In this document: positions 40,811-49,305 of the stretch, piece by piece
Layout: every line of letters starts with the position of its first letter
Position numbering within the stretch: the first letter of the stretch is position 1
From: Sinosporangium album
GTDB taxonomy: Bacteria > Actinomycetota > Actinomycetes > Streptosporangiales > Streptosporangiaceae
Direction: 5' to 3'
Length of the DNA: 64,000 nt
Assembly (NCBI RefSeq): GCF_900100605.1
Contig: NZ_FNCN01000005.1
Span: 162,828 to 226,827 of the forward strand
Position numbers and translations under genes: made by a program
Notes under the pieces: model-generated
Told to the model about the DNA's origin: nothing
Databases searched by the model: none
The model's input: the letters and a program-made list of their open reading frames with translations, nothing else

Positions 40811-41641
40811 GTGAAGCTGCTTCACTCAGGAAAGGTCCGCGACGTCTACGAGGACCGGGGCGACATCATCCTCGTCGCCTCCGACCGCGTGTCCGTCTAC
40901 GACGTGATCCTGCCCACCCCCATCCCCGACAAGGGCAAGGTGCTGACCCAGCTCTCGCTCTGGTGGTTCGAGCAGCTCGCCGACATCGTGCCCAACCACG
41001 TCATCTCCGCCACCGACGTGCCCGCCGAATACGCAGGCCGCGCCATCCGCTGCCGCAAGCTGTCCATGGTGCAGGTCGAATGCATCGCCCGGGGATACCT
41101 CGCCGGGCTCGGGCTCCAGGAATACCAGGCCAAGGGGTCGGTGTCGGGCGTGGCCCTGCCGTCCGGGCTCGTCGAGGGCTCCAAGCTTCCCGAACCGGTC
41201 TTCACCCCGACCACCAAGGCCCCCCTCGGCGAACACGACGAGTTCATCACCTACGCCGACGTCGCCGCCCAGGAAGGCGACGACCTCGCCGGCGAGCTGC
41301 GCCGCCTCACCCTTGAGGTCTACACCCGCGGCGCCGAACTCGCCGCCGCGCGAGGCGTCATCATCGCCGACACCAAACTGGAGTTCGGCCGCGACGCCGA
41401 CGGCCGGCTCGTCCTCGGCGACGAAGTCCTCACCTCCGACTCGTCCCGCTTCTGGCCCGCCGACCAGTGGCAGCCCGGCCGCCCCCAGTTCTCCTTCGAC
41501 AAGCAGTTCGTCCGCGACTGGGCCGCCGGCACCGGCTGGGACAAGAAGGCCCCCGCCCCCGACGTGCCCGAGCACGTCGTCGAAGCCACCCGCGCGCGCT
41601 ACATCGAAGCCTACGAACGCATCACCGGCCGCACCTTCTAA
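40811..41641 (+). CDS. purC: Phosphoribosylaminoimidazole-succinocarboxamide synthase
   Basis: A 276-residue SAICAR synthetase of purine biosynthesis, joining aspartate to CAIR with ATP. Signature blocks: LLHSGKVRDVYE, LVASDRVSVYDVILPTPIPDKG, ECIARGYLAGLG, TTKAPLGEHDEF, IIADTKLEFG and DKQFVRDW. GTG 40811 is the start. Other pur genes are not adjacent, so it stands alone here. Length and motifs are normal. Confidence 0.97.
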   Translation: MKLLHSGKVRDVYEDRGDIILVASDRVSVYDVILPTPIPDKGKVLTQLSLWWFEQLADIVPNHVISATDVPAEYAGRAIRCRKLSMVQVECIARGYLAGLGLQEYQAKGSVSGVALPSGLVEGSKLPEPVFTPTTKAPLGEHDEFITYADVAAQEGDDLAGELRRLTLEVYTRGAELAAARGVIIADTKLEFGRDADGRLVLGDEVLTSDSSRFWPADQWQPGRPQFSFDKQFVRDWAAGTGWDKKAPAPDVPEHVVEATRARYIEAYERITGRTF

Positions 41642-41715
41642 AACACCCCCACCGCCCCCGCCTCACCCGTTGACGTCGTCCACGGGGCTGTACGGCTCCC
41701 GTCTGCGGCATGAAA

Positions 41716-41879
41716 GGGCTGTACGGCTCCGCCGGCCGGGCCCCCACCGCCTCACACCCCGCCGCCCGTCACCGGCCGCCCCTCGGGCCCGCCGCCCTCC
41801 CACCGCTACGCCGAGAGCTCGGTCCCGGCTCCGGCGCGGAGCTCGTGCGCGGGCACGGCGGAGCCCTATCGGCTTCAAG
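41716..41879. repeat. Direct repeat, left copy: decayed 3' end of an HTH-regulator gene
   Basis: This block resembles 43988-44134 over most of its length (shared GGCCCCCACCGCC..., CGTCACCGGCCGCC, GGGCCCGCCGCCCTCCC, CGCTACGCCGAGAGCTCGG). On the minus strand the right-hand copy ends in LEPYDTAVLARARAELSA and a stop, like the C-terminus of the HTH/TPR gene ending at 46803. This left copy has indels that break that frame. Together the two copies bracket the AAA-RloB pair. Confidence 0.7.
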
Positions 41880-41934
41880 ATTGAATAAAGCCCTTCGCAT
41901 GCCTTGAGCTGAAAATTGAAGGCTTCCTGCAATA

Positions 41935-43284
41935 ATGGGCCTCATGGAGATGGTCGGCTCGGACTCAGTACTTCTGGCGTTCCGCGCTGAGAACACGCGC
42001 TCATTTCGGGAACAGCTGGAGTTCTCGCTCGAGGCCACGGCCTTGGCCGAGTCTGACGTGCTCCGCGAGGTCCCATGGCGGGCGGGCGGGCATCCGCTGA
42101 GGGTGCTCCCAGCGGCCGGGCTGTTCGGAGCCAACGCCTCAGGCAAGACCAACCTCCTCAAAGCCATGAACGACCTGCGCAGTCATGTGCTGCATTCGTT
42201 TCGAGCCGGTGGGCCTTCCCGGCGTATCCCACGCAGCCCCTACAGGCTCGACGGTGCCGCGGATCGCCCGACACGCCTTGAGGTCGATCTGATCCTCAAC
42301 GGCATTCGCCATGAATACGGCGTCGTCCTTGACGACCACAGGGTGATCGAGGAATGGGCCTACCGCTATCCGCGCGGCCGCGCGGCGCTTCTCTTCAGGC
42401 GGCACGACGACGATATCGAGTTGGGAAGCGCTAACCGTGTCAAGGCGCGTGCGTCTGCCGAGGTAATGCGCTCGAACTCCCTCTACCTGTCGGCGGCCGC
42501 GGCGGCCGGCCACCCCGACCTCCTTCCGATCCACGAGTGGTTCGAGGCGAACCTCCTCTTCGCTGAAGCATCCAGCCGGGCCCACAGATGGGCCTTCACC
42601 GCGCAACTACTCCACCACCCCGACACCCGCGGGCTGGTGCTTCCCCTCATCCGCGCCGCAGACCTCGGAATCACCGATGTCAAAGCCCGGCCGCTCGACC
42701 CCCAGACAGTCGAACGTCTACGCAGGGTCGTCGAAATCCTCAGCGGCCAGGACGAAGATCCAGATGGTGCGGTGCCCGAGATAAAGATCACCGAATTGGG
42801 CATCGCGCTGAGTCACCGCGGGGAAGGTGACGACGTCGACTTCGACGTCGAAGACGAGTCCCTCGGCACATTGGTCTGGCTGGGACTCATCGGGCCCGTG
42901 GTGGACGTCCTGAGGCGGGGAGCGGTCCTGCTGGCCGACGAACTCGAAGCGAGCCTCCATCCTGCTCTGGTCACACAGATGATCCGACTATTTCAAGATC
43001 CCGATACCAACCCCGGCAACGCCCAACTGATCTTCAGCTCCCACGACGTCCCCCTGCTCGGCGGAGCCGACGGCGACCGTGTGCTCGGGCGTGACCAGAT
43101 ATGGTTCACCGAGAAACTCCCCGACGGGAGCACCCGTCTCTATCCGCTCTCCGACCTCTCCCCGCGAAAGGAAGAGGCCATCGGCCGGAGATACCTGACC
43201 GGCCGCTACGGAGCCGCCCCGATCGTGAGCCGTGAGGAGTTCAGCGAAGCCGCCAAAGCCATCGCCGAAGGAAGGCGCGGATGA
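41935..43284 (+). CDS. AAA-family ATPase (RloA/AAA15-like) of a putative defence pair
   Basis: A 449-residue ATPase of the ABC/SMC-like AAA15 class. Walker A is LFGANASGKTNLL (about residues 63-75). A late Walker B/His block VLLADELEASLHPALV (about 328-343) and IFSSHDVPLLGG with the switch His follow. A variable insert lies between. Its stop overlaps the RloB-like ATG, the typical partner pair in restriction-linked and abortive-infection loci. ATG 41935 is used; ATG 41944 is an alternative. Flanking repeats and AT-richer upstream DNA mark an accessory module. The ATPase likely senses or gates the partner effector. Confidence 0.88.
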   Translation: MGLMEMVGSDSVLLAFRAENTRSFREQLEFSLEATALAESDVLREVPWRAGGHPLRVLPAAGLFGANASGKTNLLKAMNDLRSHVLHSFRAGGPSRRIPRSPYRLDGAADRPTRLEVDLILNGIRHEYGVVLDDHRVIEEWAYRYPRGRAALLFRRHDDDIELGSANRVKARASAEVMRSNSLYLSAAAAAGHPDLLPIHEWFEANLLFAEASSRAHRWAFTAQLLHHPDTRGLVLPLIRAADLGITDVKARPLDPQTVERLRRVVEILSGQDEDPDGAVPEIKITELGIALSHRGEGDDVDFDVEDESLGTLVWLGLIGPVVDVLRRGAVLLADELEASLHPALVTQMIRLFQDPDTNPGNAQLIFSSHDVPLLGGADGDRVLGRDQIWFTEKLPDGSTRLYPLSDLSPRKEEAIGRRYLTGRYGAAPIVSREEFSEAAKAIAEGRRG

Positions 43285-43918
43285 CGCGCAGATTGCGCGG
43301 CCCGCGGTCGCACACGCCCTCCGCTGTGGTCCGGCGCAGATCCCTGCTCGTCTTCACCGAGGGTGAGAAAACCGAGACCATCTACATCCAGCACTGGCAC
43401 CGGCGTCACCGCGACCGTGTCATCGTGACCGTGTCATCGTGACCGTTGACGACTTTCACGGAGCTCCGCTCAGCCTCGTCCAGCAGGCACGCGACCGCAA
43501 GAAAGCCGATGTGCGCGACCAGAGACGGGGCCGCGGCGCCGCCTACGACGAGTATTGGTGCGTCTTCGACATAGACGAACACCCGAACCTCGGACAGGCG
43601 ATGGAACTCGCCGTTGCCCACGACATCAACCTCGCCGTCTCGAACCCGTGCCTGGAACTGTGGTTCCTGCTCCATCGCCAGGAGCAGTGGGCCTCCCTTG
43701 ACCGCCGTGAGGCACAGCGCCAGGTGCGCGAGCTCCTAGGCTTCGCGAAAGTCCCCTCGCAGGCGGCGCTCGAAAGCCTCACGGAAAGACATGACCAGGC
43801 CATGAAACGAGCGCAAGCGTTGGACGGCAAGCACGCGGGTGACGGTTCCCCTTCGAGAGCCAACCCGAGCACGGACGTCTGGCGTCTTATCGAGCGAATT
43901 CGAGCCACCCCGCCATGA
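43281..43918 (+). pseudogene. RloB-like protein, frameshifted by a 14-bp tandem duplication
   Basis: The start ATG 43281 overlaps the ATPase stop. The first 50 codons are family-like (RSLLVFTEGEKTETIYIQHW) and then hit a stop in frame 1. The rest continues in another frame from about 43439 as VDDFHGAPLSLVQQARDRKK to DEYWCVFDIDEHPN and NPCLELWFLLH. The break is exactly the 14-mer CGTGTCATCGTGAC repeated at 43416-43429 and 43430-43443. Removing one copy gives RDRVIVTVDDFHG and one uninterrupted frame of 207 residues. RloB proteins have a Toprim-like core. As read, no full-length product is made unless frameshifting occurs. Confidence 0.9.
43416..43443 (+). repeat. 14-bp exact tandem duplication in rloB
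   Basis: CGTGTCATCGTGAC occurs twice in a row. Because 14 is not a multiple of 3, the second copy shifts the rloB frame. Slippage back to one copy would restore it, so this could be a reversible switch. Confidence 0.97.
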
Positions 43919-43940
43919 CGTGCTCCCGGCGTCGAGCACG
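43919..43940 (+). terminator. Hairpin after rloB
   Basis: CGTGCTC (43919-43925) and GAGCACG (43934-43940) form a perfect 7-bp stem directly after the rloB stop. No T-run follows. Confidence 0.35.
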
Positions 43941-43987
43941 ACCGGTACACGCGAGACACGCCACCACGCGGCCATCGCGTTGAGAAG

Positions 43988-44134
43988 CCCTGTACGGCTC
44001 CCGCTCACCGGCCCCCACCGCCTTACACCCCCACCGCCCGTCACCGGCCGCCTCTCGGGCCCGCCGCCCTCCCGCCGCTACGCCGAGAGCTCGGCGCGGG
44101 CTCGCGCGAGCACGGCGGTGTCGTACGGCTCAAG
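43988..44134 (-). pseudogene. Direct repeat, right copy: 3' remnant of an HTH/TPR regulator gene
   Basis: On the minus strand 44134-44080 reads LEPYDTAVLARARAELSA then TAG, matching in style the end of the nearby regulator (RLEPYGTSPHVREF...LLKAELSA). About 90 bases of 3' flank are shared with the left copy at 41716-41879. No 5' part remains. It appears to be a fragment left by recombination and ends only 12 bases from the methyltransferase stop. Confidence 0.7.
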
Positions 44135-44145
44135 CCGTGGGTGCT

Positions 44146-45321
44146 CTAGGGGGCAGCCAAGTCCCAGCGACGGCCGTCTGGGAGATACCACGCACGGTGG
44201 CCGCCTTCAGCGTCTCGCGCGTAACCGAACTGGTCCTGCGCGGGCCGACCCTCCCTGTTCCACCACTGCCACGCAGCTTCCACTTCTTCCCACAGTTCGA
44301 CCGATCCGCCGTAGGTCATGGTCGGAGTACTGTCGTCGAACAGTGGCACGCGGGCCCATGAGCCGTCTCTCTGCTGAAGCTGGAGAGACATGGAGCCGCT
44401 GCCCTCATCGGAGTGGTACACGAGTTCTGTTGTGGGAAGTTGGAATGCGAGCAGGAGACGGAACGGATAGTACGAACGAATGTCGGCTGCGGTGACCGTG
44501 GTCGGTCGGCTGCCGGCTTCCGGGGCATAGGGGGACCGCTGCTGCCGCGGGTAGGCACGGGCGTCGCGGCGAGCCGCCATGAAGCGTCCACCCGTGCTTG
44601 TGAATCCCCCGCGGCAGCGTTGCTCGGCGTCCACGCTGAGACGGACGAGGCCTCCCTCGATCCCGAACGCGACATCCGCAAGGATGATCCCGTTTGGTTG
44701 CGTCTGCTCGACCCAGGCTGCTGGAATGCCGGGAACCGAACACGTGGCGATGATTCGGTCGAACGTCTCTTCGCTCGGATAGCGGGCCTGACCGTCGCCC
44801 ACGGCCAGTTGGGGTGCGTATCCGATCTGGGCCAGCCGCTCTCGCGCGGTTTGGAGCAAGACGGGATCGATGTCGATCGAATACACGAGCCGGTCCCCCA
44901 AGCGGGCCGACAGCAACGCTGAGTTGTACCCGGTCCCCGTGCCGATCTCAAGGATGCGACAACCCTCGTCGACATCAAGGTCTTCGAGCATTCCTGCCAT
45001 CAGGCTCGGCTGGGTGCTGGACGATGTCGGCATCCCTGTCCACCCGGTGGCGTCGACTTGCTCAGCGGTGCTCGGGTCGATGGCGGTGACAAGAGTTTGA
45101 TCACGATAGACGGCGGCCATGCGGCTGTCATCGCCATCGGTATTCCGGAGACGCCAGACCGCGATCCCTTGAGGATTAAGCTCCTGCTCATACCACTCGG
45201 GGACAAATATATGCCTCGGAACACCTGCGAATATGTCTGCCCACTCGCGTGAGCGGATCGCGCCAGAGCGGCACAGCTCATCGGACAGCGTGGCCATGAA
45301 GAGGCGCGCGGATTCGGTCAC
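44146..45321 (-). CDS. PCMT-like methyltransferase of an ATP-grasp RiPP system
   Basis: A 391-residue protein. The central SAM-binding domain has ILEIGTGTGYNSALL, then VYSIDIDPVLL and an ATCSVPGIP post-motif, the layout of protein-L-isoaspartate methyltransferases. The C-terminal ~170 residues are extra and match the longer methyltransferases that accompany ATP-grasp peptide maturases. GTG 45321 overlaps the ATP-grasp stop (GTGA), so the two are coupled. It probably methylates an Asp/Glu of the precursor peptide, perhaps with isoaspartate or imide formation. The frame appears intact. Confidence 0.85.
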   Translation of the reverse strand: MTESARLFMATLSDELCRSGAIRSREWADIFAGVPRHIFVPEWYEQELNPQGIAVWRLRNTDGDDSRMAAVYRDQTLVTAIDPSTAEQVDATGWTGMPTSSSTQPSLMAGMLEDLDVDEGCRILEIGTGTGYNSALLSARLGDRLVYSIDIDPVLLQTARERLAQIGYAPQLAVGDGQARYPSEETFDRIIATCSVPGIPAAWVEQTQPNGIILADVAFGIEGGLVRLSVDAEQRCRGGFTSTGGRFMAARRDARAYPRQQRSPYAPEAGSRPTTVTAADIRSYYPFRLLLAFQLPTTELVYHSDEGSGSMSLQLQQRDGSWARVPLFDDSTPTMTYGGSVELWEEVEAAWQWWNREGRPAQDQFGYARDAEGGHRAWYLPDGRRWDLAAP

Positions 45322-46280
45322 GTGATTCCTTGTAGTTCGTCGGCGATGGATTCCGCGATAGGTAGTCCCGTGTGGTGCTGGATCCAATCCCATTGACCGC
45401 AGGGGTTTTCCTCAAGGAAAGTCCAGTGCCTATCAGAAGATACTATGAAGTCAAGGGCGGCGAAGCGCAGTCCAAGAACATTCATTAAGCGTTTTACGGC
45501 GTTGGTGACGTCGGCGGGTGTCTCGGTGGCCTCGTAGCTCAAGGATCGATAGTCGCTACGCCAGTCGATATGGGCGTTGTCGCTTCCCGTATGGACCTTG
45601 GCTGCAAGGAGCCGCTCGCCCACCACGGTGAGCCGTACCTCGTACAATTTATCCACCCATGCCTGAAACATATGCGCGGTTGTTTCGATGCCACGGAGAT
45701 CGGCAAGGTCGTCCTCAGTGACGCGATGGGTGTAGACGACTTTGAGCGTGCCGTCTTCGACTAGGACGGGCGAGGCTATCGGCTTGCAGACGATCGGCCC
45801 TGCAACCTCGTCGGCGAAGGCGAGCACAGCGCCAGGGTTGTTGGTGATGAGGGTCGCGGGGATGGTCAGGCCGCACTCACGGGCGGCTCTGAGCTGGACC
45901 GGCTTGTACTCCGCCCGGGACATGGCCGCAGGATGGTTGACCCAGCGGCAGTCCAATGCGGATAGGACACCTCCGAGTCCCGAACGGGCCTGTGCCGAGG
46001 CGAAGCTGCGCTCCGCCTCGGACATGCCGTCGGCCAGGAGGAACACTCTGGGAGCACGGTAATAGACGGCGCCGACCTGAGAGAGATCTATGGAGCGATG
46101 AGAGGAAGTGAGCCCGCCACGCCAGCCTTATCGTGTATCGATGCGACTGGCAAGAGCAAGCCGCTGGGGAAAATCAGCGGTGTCCATGCGGAACACCTCA
46201 GCCCCTCGGTCCGCGAGGATTTGGACAACGCGGTCGGTCGGCCAGTCGTCGCGTGCGGCGACGACGAGTATGGGGTGCAT
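45318..46280 (-). pseudogene. ATP-grasp ribosomal peptide maturase with an in-frame ochre stop
   Basis: The frame from ATG 46280 to 45318 would give 320 residues, the usual size of MvdD-like ATP-grasp ligases that form omega-ester or amide crosslinks in precursor peptides. The N-terminal pre-ATP-grasp fold begins HPILVVAARDDWPTDRVV. At codon 51 a TAA (46128-46130) interrupts, and the same frame continues at once with GWRGGLTSSHRSIDL, VGAVYYRAP, WVNHPAAMSRAEYKP, CGLTIPATLITNNP and the ATP site FLEENPCGQWDW. One C-to-T change (CAA to TAA) could explain it. Without read-through, only a fragment starting near 46046 could be made. Confidence 0.88.
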
Positions 46281-46287
46281 CTGCCGA

Positions 46288-46608
46288 TCAGTCCTTGGGC
46301 CCTTCGTCCAATGGCGGCGGGTTCGTGGTGCTGCCATCTGGGACCGTCGGCGAATTCGTGGCCATATACGGCAGCGGGCCGTCGTATAACCCTATGGAGA
46401 TCTGCCGGGATTCATCATAAATTGCGGGAGGTCTCGTAGTGGCCTGAGTCGCGTCTGGGGTACGGGAGAAGCGTAGAATCCACGGGCGATCTGTATCGTC
46501 GATTGAGTTTTGGGCGGCGTGGGCTTGTCGACGAGTAGTCGGTGCCGATGGGAGTTCCTCCAGTGTGCTGATCGCTGTCACAGACTCGCCCTTCCTGTTT
46601 TGTGTCAT
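46288..46608 (-). CDS. Putative ATP-grasp-modified RiPP precursor peptide
   Basis: A 106-residue small protein 7 bases upstream of the ATP-grasp gene. It has no enzyme motifs but shows features of ATP-grasp target peptides: a PWILRFSR leader motif at residues 42-49, then PAIYDESRQISIGLYDG at about 61-77, and a C-terminal tail rich in Thr, Ser, Asn, Pro and Asp (TNSPTVPDGSTTNPPPLDEGPKD region split by turns). Acidic and hydroxyl residues there could be ester-linked. A start at the internal GTG (residue 10) is possible. The gene is first in the minus-strand unit. Confidence 0.8.
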   Translation of the reverse strand: MTQNRKGESVTAISTLEELPSAPTTRRQAHAAQNSIDDTDRPWILRFSRTPDATQATTRPPAIYDESRQISIGLYDGPLPYMATNSPTVPDGSTTNPPPLDEGPKD

Positions 46609-46802
46609 CGTGTATCGATGGCTGCCTGCCGGGTCTGTCTCATTTGAATTATGGGTCTACCTTCGCGGTGCGGCTACTTTCGCTTGGAGATAGGTTTATG
46701 TTTGATCTCCTGGCCTCATGTCCGTGAAACAATATTGAAGTAATATTTCTCGTATTTGAGGTAATTTTCCTGAGCGCCGCATCAACGTCATGGGGCTTGC
46801 TT

Positions 46803-48152
46803 TCACGCCGAGAGCTCGGCTTTGAGGAGGTCGCGGAACTCGCGCACGTGGGGGCTGGTGCCGTACGGCTCAAGCCGGTCGGCGAAGCGGTGGGCGAGGT
46901 GGGCGGCGCGGGTGGAGGTGAGTGACTTGACGGCGGGGACGGCCAGGCGTGCGCAGGCCAGGGATTGCTCTAGGTCGCCCATGGCCAGGTGGGCTTTGGC
47001 GGCTTCAAGTCGGTTGAGCTGGATCGAGCGTCTGCGTGTGCCTCCGGTGTAGGAGGATATGGCGTCGTCGGCGTGGCCAAGTGCTCGTTGGTGGTTGCCT
47101 AGGAGTGACCAAACGCGGCCTTCCTCAGATATGTGCCACGCTTCCTCGTAGAACTGGGCCCAGTCGGGGTCGCGGTCGGTTCGTCCGCGGTCGAAGGCAT
47201 GTGTGGCTTCGTCGAGGAGTTTGCCCACCTGGAGGTCGTTCCTGACGGGGCCGCTACCGGGGTCGGGTTGGGTGGACAGCGCGAGCGCCCTGGCGCGCCG
47301 TATGGAGACCATGGCCATGACAACGGGTGGTGCGTCGGCTTTGCGGGCGGTGTCCTGGGCGGCGCTGGTGAGGCGCTGCGCCCAGCGGGGTTCGTCCAGG
47401 TGGAACGCTTGGAGGGACATGGCGCTGAGGAGCCAGACGGCGGTGAGTGTGTCGCCGCCGGCCTTGGCGAGGCTGAGGGCTTGGGTGTAGTGCTGCTGCG
47501 CTTGGCCGTGCTGTTCCAGGTCGAAGGCGGTCCAGGCGGCGAGGCCGGTCATGTAGGCGGCGGCGCCGAGGAGTTCGGCGCCGACGTCGCTGGTGTAGGT
47601 GCCTTTGAGTAGCGGGGTGACGTTGGTGTGGAGGTAGTCGACCACGGCCGAGCGGACCATTCCGCCGCCGAACTGGGAGTCGAGTTTCTTGAACGCGTCG
47701 CGTGCTTCGCGGATGCGGGTGGCGTCGCTGAGGCCGACGCGGGGGCCGGGGCCTTGGCGGGCGGTGGCGGCGGGGGGTGTGTCGTGGGTGTAGGAGAGTA
47801 GCCATTCGCCCAGGGCCGAGGGTATGAACGGCAGGGCGGCCAGCAGGGCCCGGCGGTCGGTCTCCATTTCGCTCCTCCACAGTCGCGTCGCCTCGTCGAC
47901 GACGGCGGTGATGCCGAGGGGCCGTGTGGGGGTGTCCTCGGCGGTCAGGCCGAGGAGGCGGGCCAGGTCGCTTTCCTGGACGCCGAGGATCTCGGCGATC
48001 CTGGGCCAGTAGTAGGCCCGGATGCCCTGCTGTCCGCGCTCCCAGCGGGCCCAGGTCGTGGGGGTGACGCCGACGGCTTCGGCGGCCGTTTCCTGGGTGA
48101 GTCCTTTGAAGCGGCGCCGTCCGGCCAGGTGGGTGCGTGGAACAGGGCTCAT
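46803..48152 (-). CDS. XRE-family HTH regulator with TPR-like C-terminus
   Basis: A 449-residue regulator. The N-terminal XRE helix-turn-helix is GLTQETAAEAVGVTPTTWARWERGQQG (about residues 14-40). A long all-helical region follows with repeated 34-residue-like units (AQQHYTQALSLAKAGGD, AKAHLAMGDLEQSLACARLAV), probably a TPR peptide-sensing domain. ATG 48152 has GAGGAGGA 8 bases upstream. Its C-terminal LEPYGT...AELSA is echoed by the repeats at 41.7 and 44.1 kb. It lies upstream of the RiPP locus on the same strand and could control it. Confidence 0.88.
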   Translation of the reverse strand: MSPVPRTHLAGRRRFKGLTQETAAEAVGVTPTTWARWERGQQGIRAYYWPRIAEILGVQESDLARLLGLTAEDTPTRPLGITAVVDEATRLWRSEMETDRRALLAALPFIPSALGEWLLSYTHDTPPAATARQGPGPRVGLSDATRIREARDAFKKLDSQFGGGMVRSAVVDYLHTNVTPLLKGTYTSDVGAELLGAAAYMTGLAAWTAFDLEQHGQAQQHYTQALSLAKAGGDTLTAVWLLSAMSLQAFHLDEPRWAQRLTSAAQDTARKADAPPVVMAMVSIRRARALALSTQPDPGSGPVRNDLQVGKLLDEATHAFDRGRTDRDPDWAQFYEEAWHISEEGRVWSLLGNHQRALGHADDAISSYTGGTRRRSIQLNRLEAAKAHLAMGDLEQSLACARLAVPAVKSLTSTRAAHLAHRFADRLEPYGTSPHVREFRDLLKAELSA

Positions 48153-48339
48153 CGGGCCCGTCCTCCTCGTCATGCGATCAGGGGAGCACACAGTGTGGTG
48201 AACACGCGAGAGGCGCGAGGGCGCCAGTGGTGAAACGACCGGCAAACGACCACGGGACGCCTCGCCCGGACGCCCCGCCCGGACGCCCCGTCCGGACGCC
48301 TCGCCCAGATGCCCTGCCCTGAGGACCCGGAGGAAGGGG

Positions 48340-49140
48340 TCACATGTCGGTGCCGGGGGAGTCGGCGGCCGGCGGGAGCGGGCGGAGAAGGGGGCGCGTG
48401 GGCGGGGCTGGGGTGCTGAACCCGGACGGTTCCTCCGCGGAGTCCATGCCCAGCAGGGTGAACCCCCAGTCGAGTTCTCTCACGACGCGGGTGCGGAGTT
48501 CGAGCGGCTTCAGCAGCGTGAGGTATTCCCCCAGGCTCCACTGCTCGGCGGAGTCCGGGTGTCGCCGGTGGCCGGGTTTGGGGCAGAAGCACGGTAGGGG
48601 GCAGCCGCACGTCAGGTGGCGGTCGCATGTGGCCGTCTCGTCCGGAACGGGGTCGGGCCGCATCGTGTCGAGGACCATCAGCCACGATCCTCGCGGTATG
48701 ACGCCTGAGATCGTGTCGAAGAGGTTGATGATGTCGCCTCCAGCCCAGTGGTATGCCTGGGAGGCGTCGGCCAGGACGTACAGGTCGGCCGCCGGAGGCG
48801 CGGCGTACACTTTCGCCGCCTGGATCTGGCACCGGTCGGCGACCCCGCACGCCTCCAGTGTGGCCCACGTCGCGGCCACCTCCTCGTCGTGCTCCAGTTG
48901 CACGCCGCGCCGTTCCCCGCCCGTTGTCAGGAGTGCCGCCAGCAGCATTCCTCGTCCGCCGCCGGCGCACACCACGGTCGCCCGCTCCGGCAAGTCGCAG
49001 ATCTCGGCGATGGTCCGGGCCTGTTCCCAGCTCAACGCGTCGATTTTTCGCGCTGACTCGGCCTTGGCCTTCGCGGCGCGCGGTGTCGGCTTCGCGGCGC
49101 GCGGCGTCGGCTTCGCCGCGAGGGATTTGGTTCGTGTCAT
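48340..49140 (-). CDS. SAM-dependent O-methyltransferase-like protein
   Basis: A 266-residue protein. The Rossmann SAM site is VVCAGGGRGMLLAALL, followed by GVQLEHDEE and LADASQAYHWAGGDIINLF, which resembles the dimeric plant-type O-methyltransferases. ATG 49140 has AGGAG eight bases before it. The N-terminus carries a repeated KPTPRAA unit, a basic Ala/Pro-rich extension. The end is Pro-rich. Position behind the XRE regulator suggests the same accessory unit. The substrate is unknown. Confidence 0.72.
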   Translation of the reverse strand: MTRTKSLAAKPTPRAAKPTPRAAKAKAESARKIDALSWEQARTIAEICDLPERATVVCAGGGRGMLLAALLTTGGERRGVQLEHDEEVAATWATLEACGVADRCQIQAAKVYAAPPAADLYVLADASQAYHWAGGDIINLFDTISGVIPRGSWLMVLDTMRPDPVPDETATCDRHLTCGCPLPCFCPKPGHRRHPDSAEQWSLGEYLTLLKPLELRTRVVRELDWGFTLLGMDSAEEPSGFSTPAPPTRPLLRPLPPAADSPGTDM

Positions 49141-49305
49141 GGGTCGGCTCCTGTCGGGTGGGGATCTCCTTTCCCGCTGAGACAACCGGTGACCAGGCGT
49201 GTGTGGAAGGTCGCGCCGCCGGTCACTGGGTTTGTCCGGACCTCCGCCGCGCGGGCGGGTGACGCCGGACGCCGATCCTGGTGGTTAGCTGGTCGATTCC
49301 CGGGG

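Noticed and set aside
41663..41932. Small frames between purC and the AAA ATPase
   Set aside because: They are shadows in a repeat block that shares similarity with 43988-44134; no start signals.
45318..46337. Two separate genes or a frameshift in the ATP-grasp region
   Set aside because: Both pieces are in the same frame and the sequence between them aligns with the family; one TAA codon is the only break.
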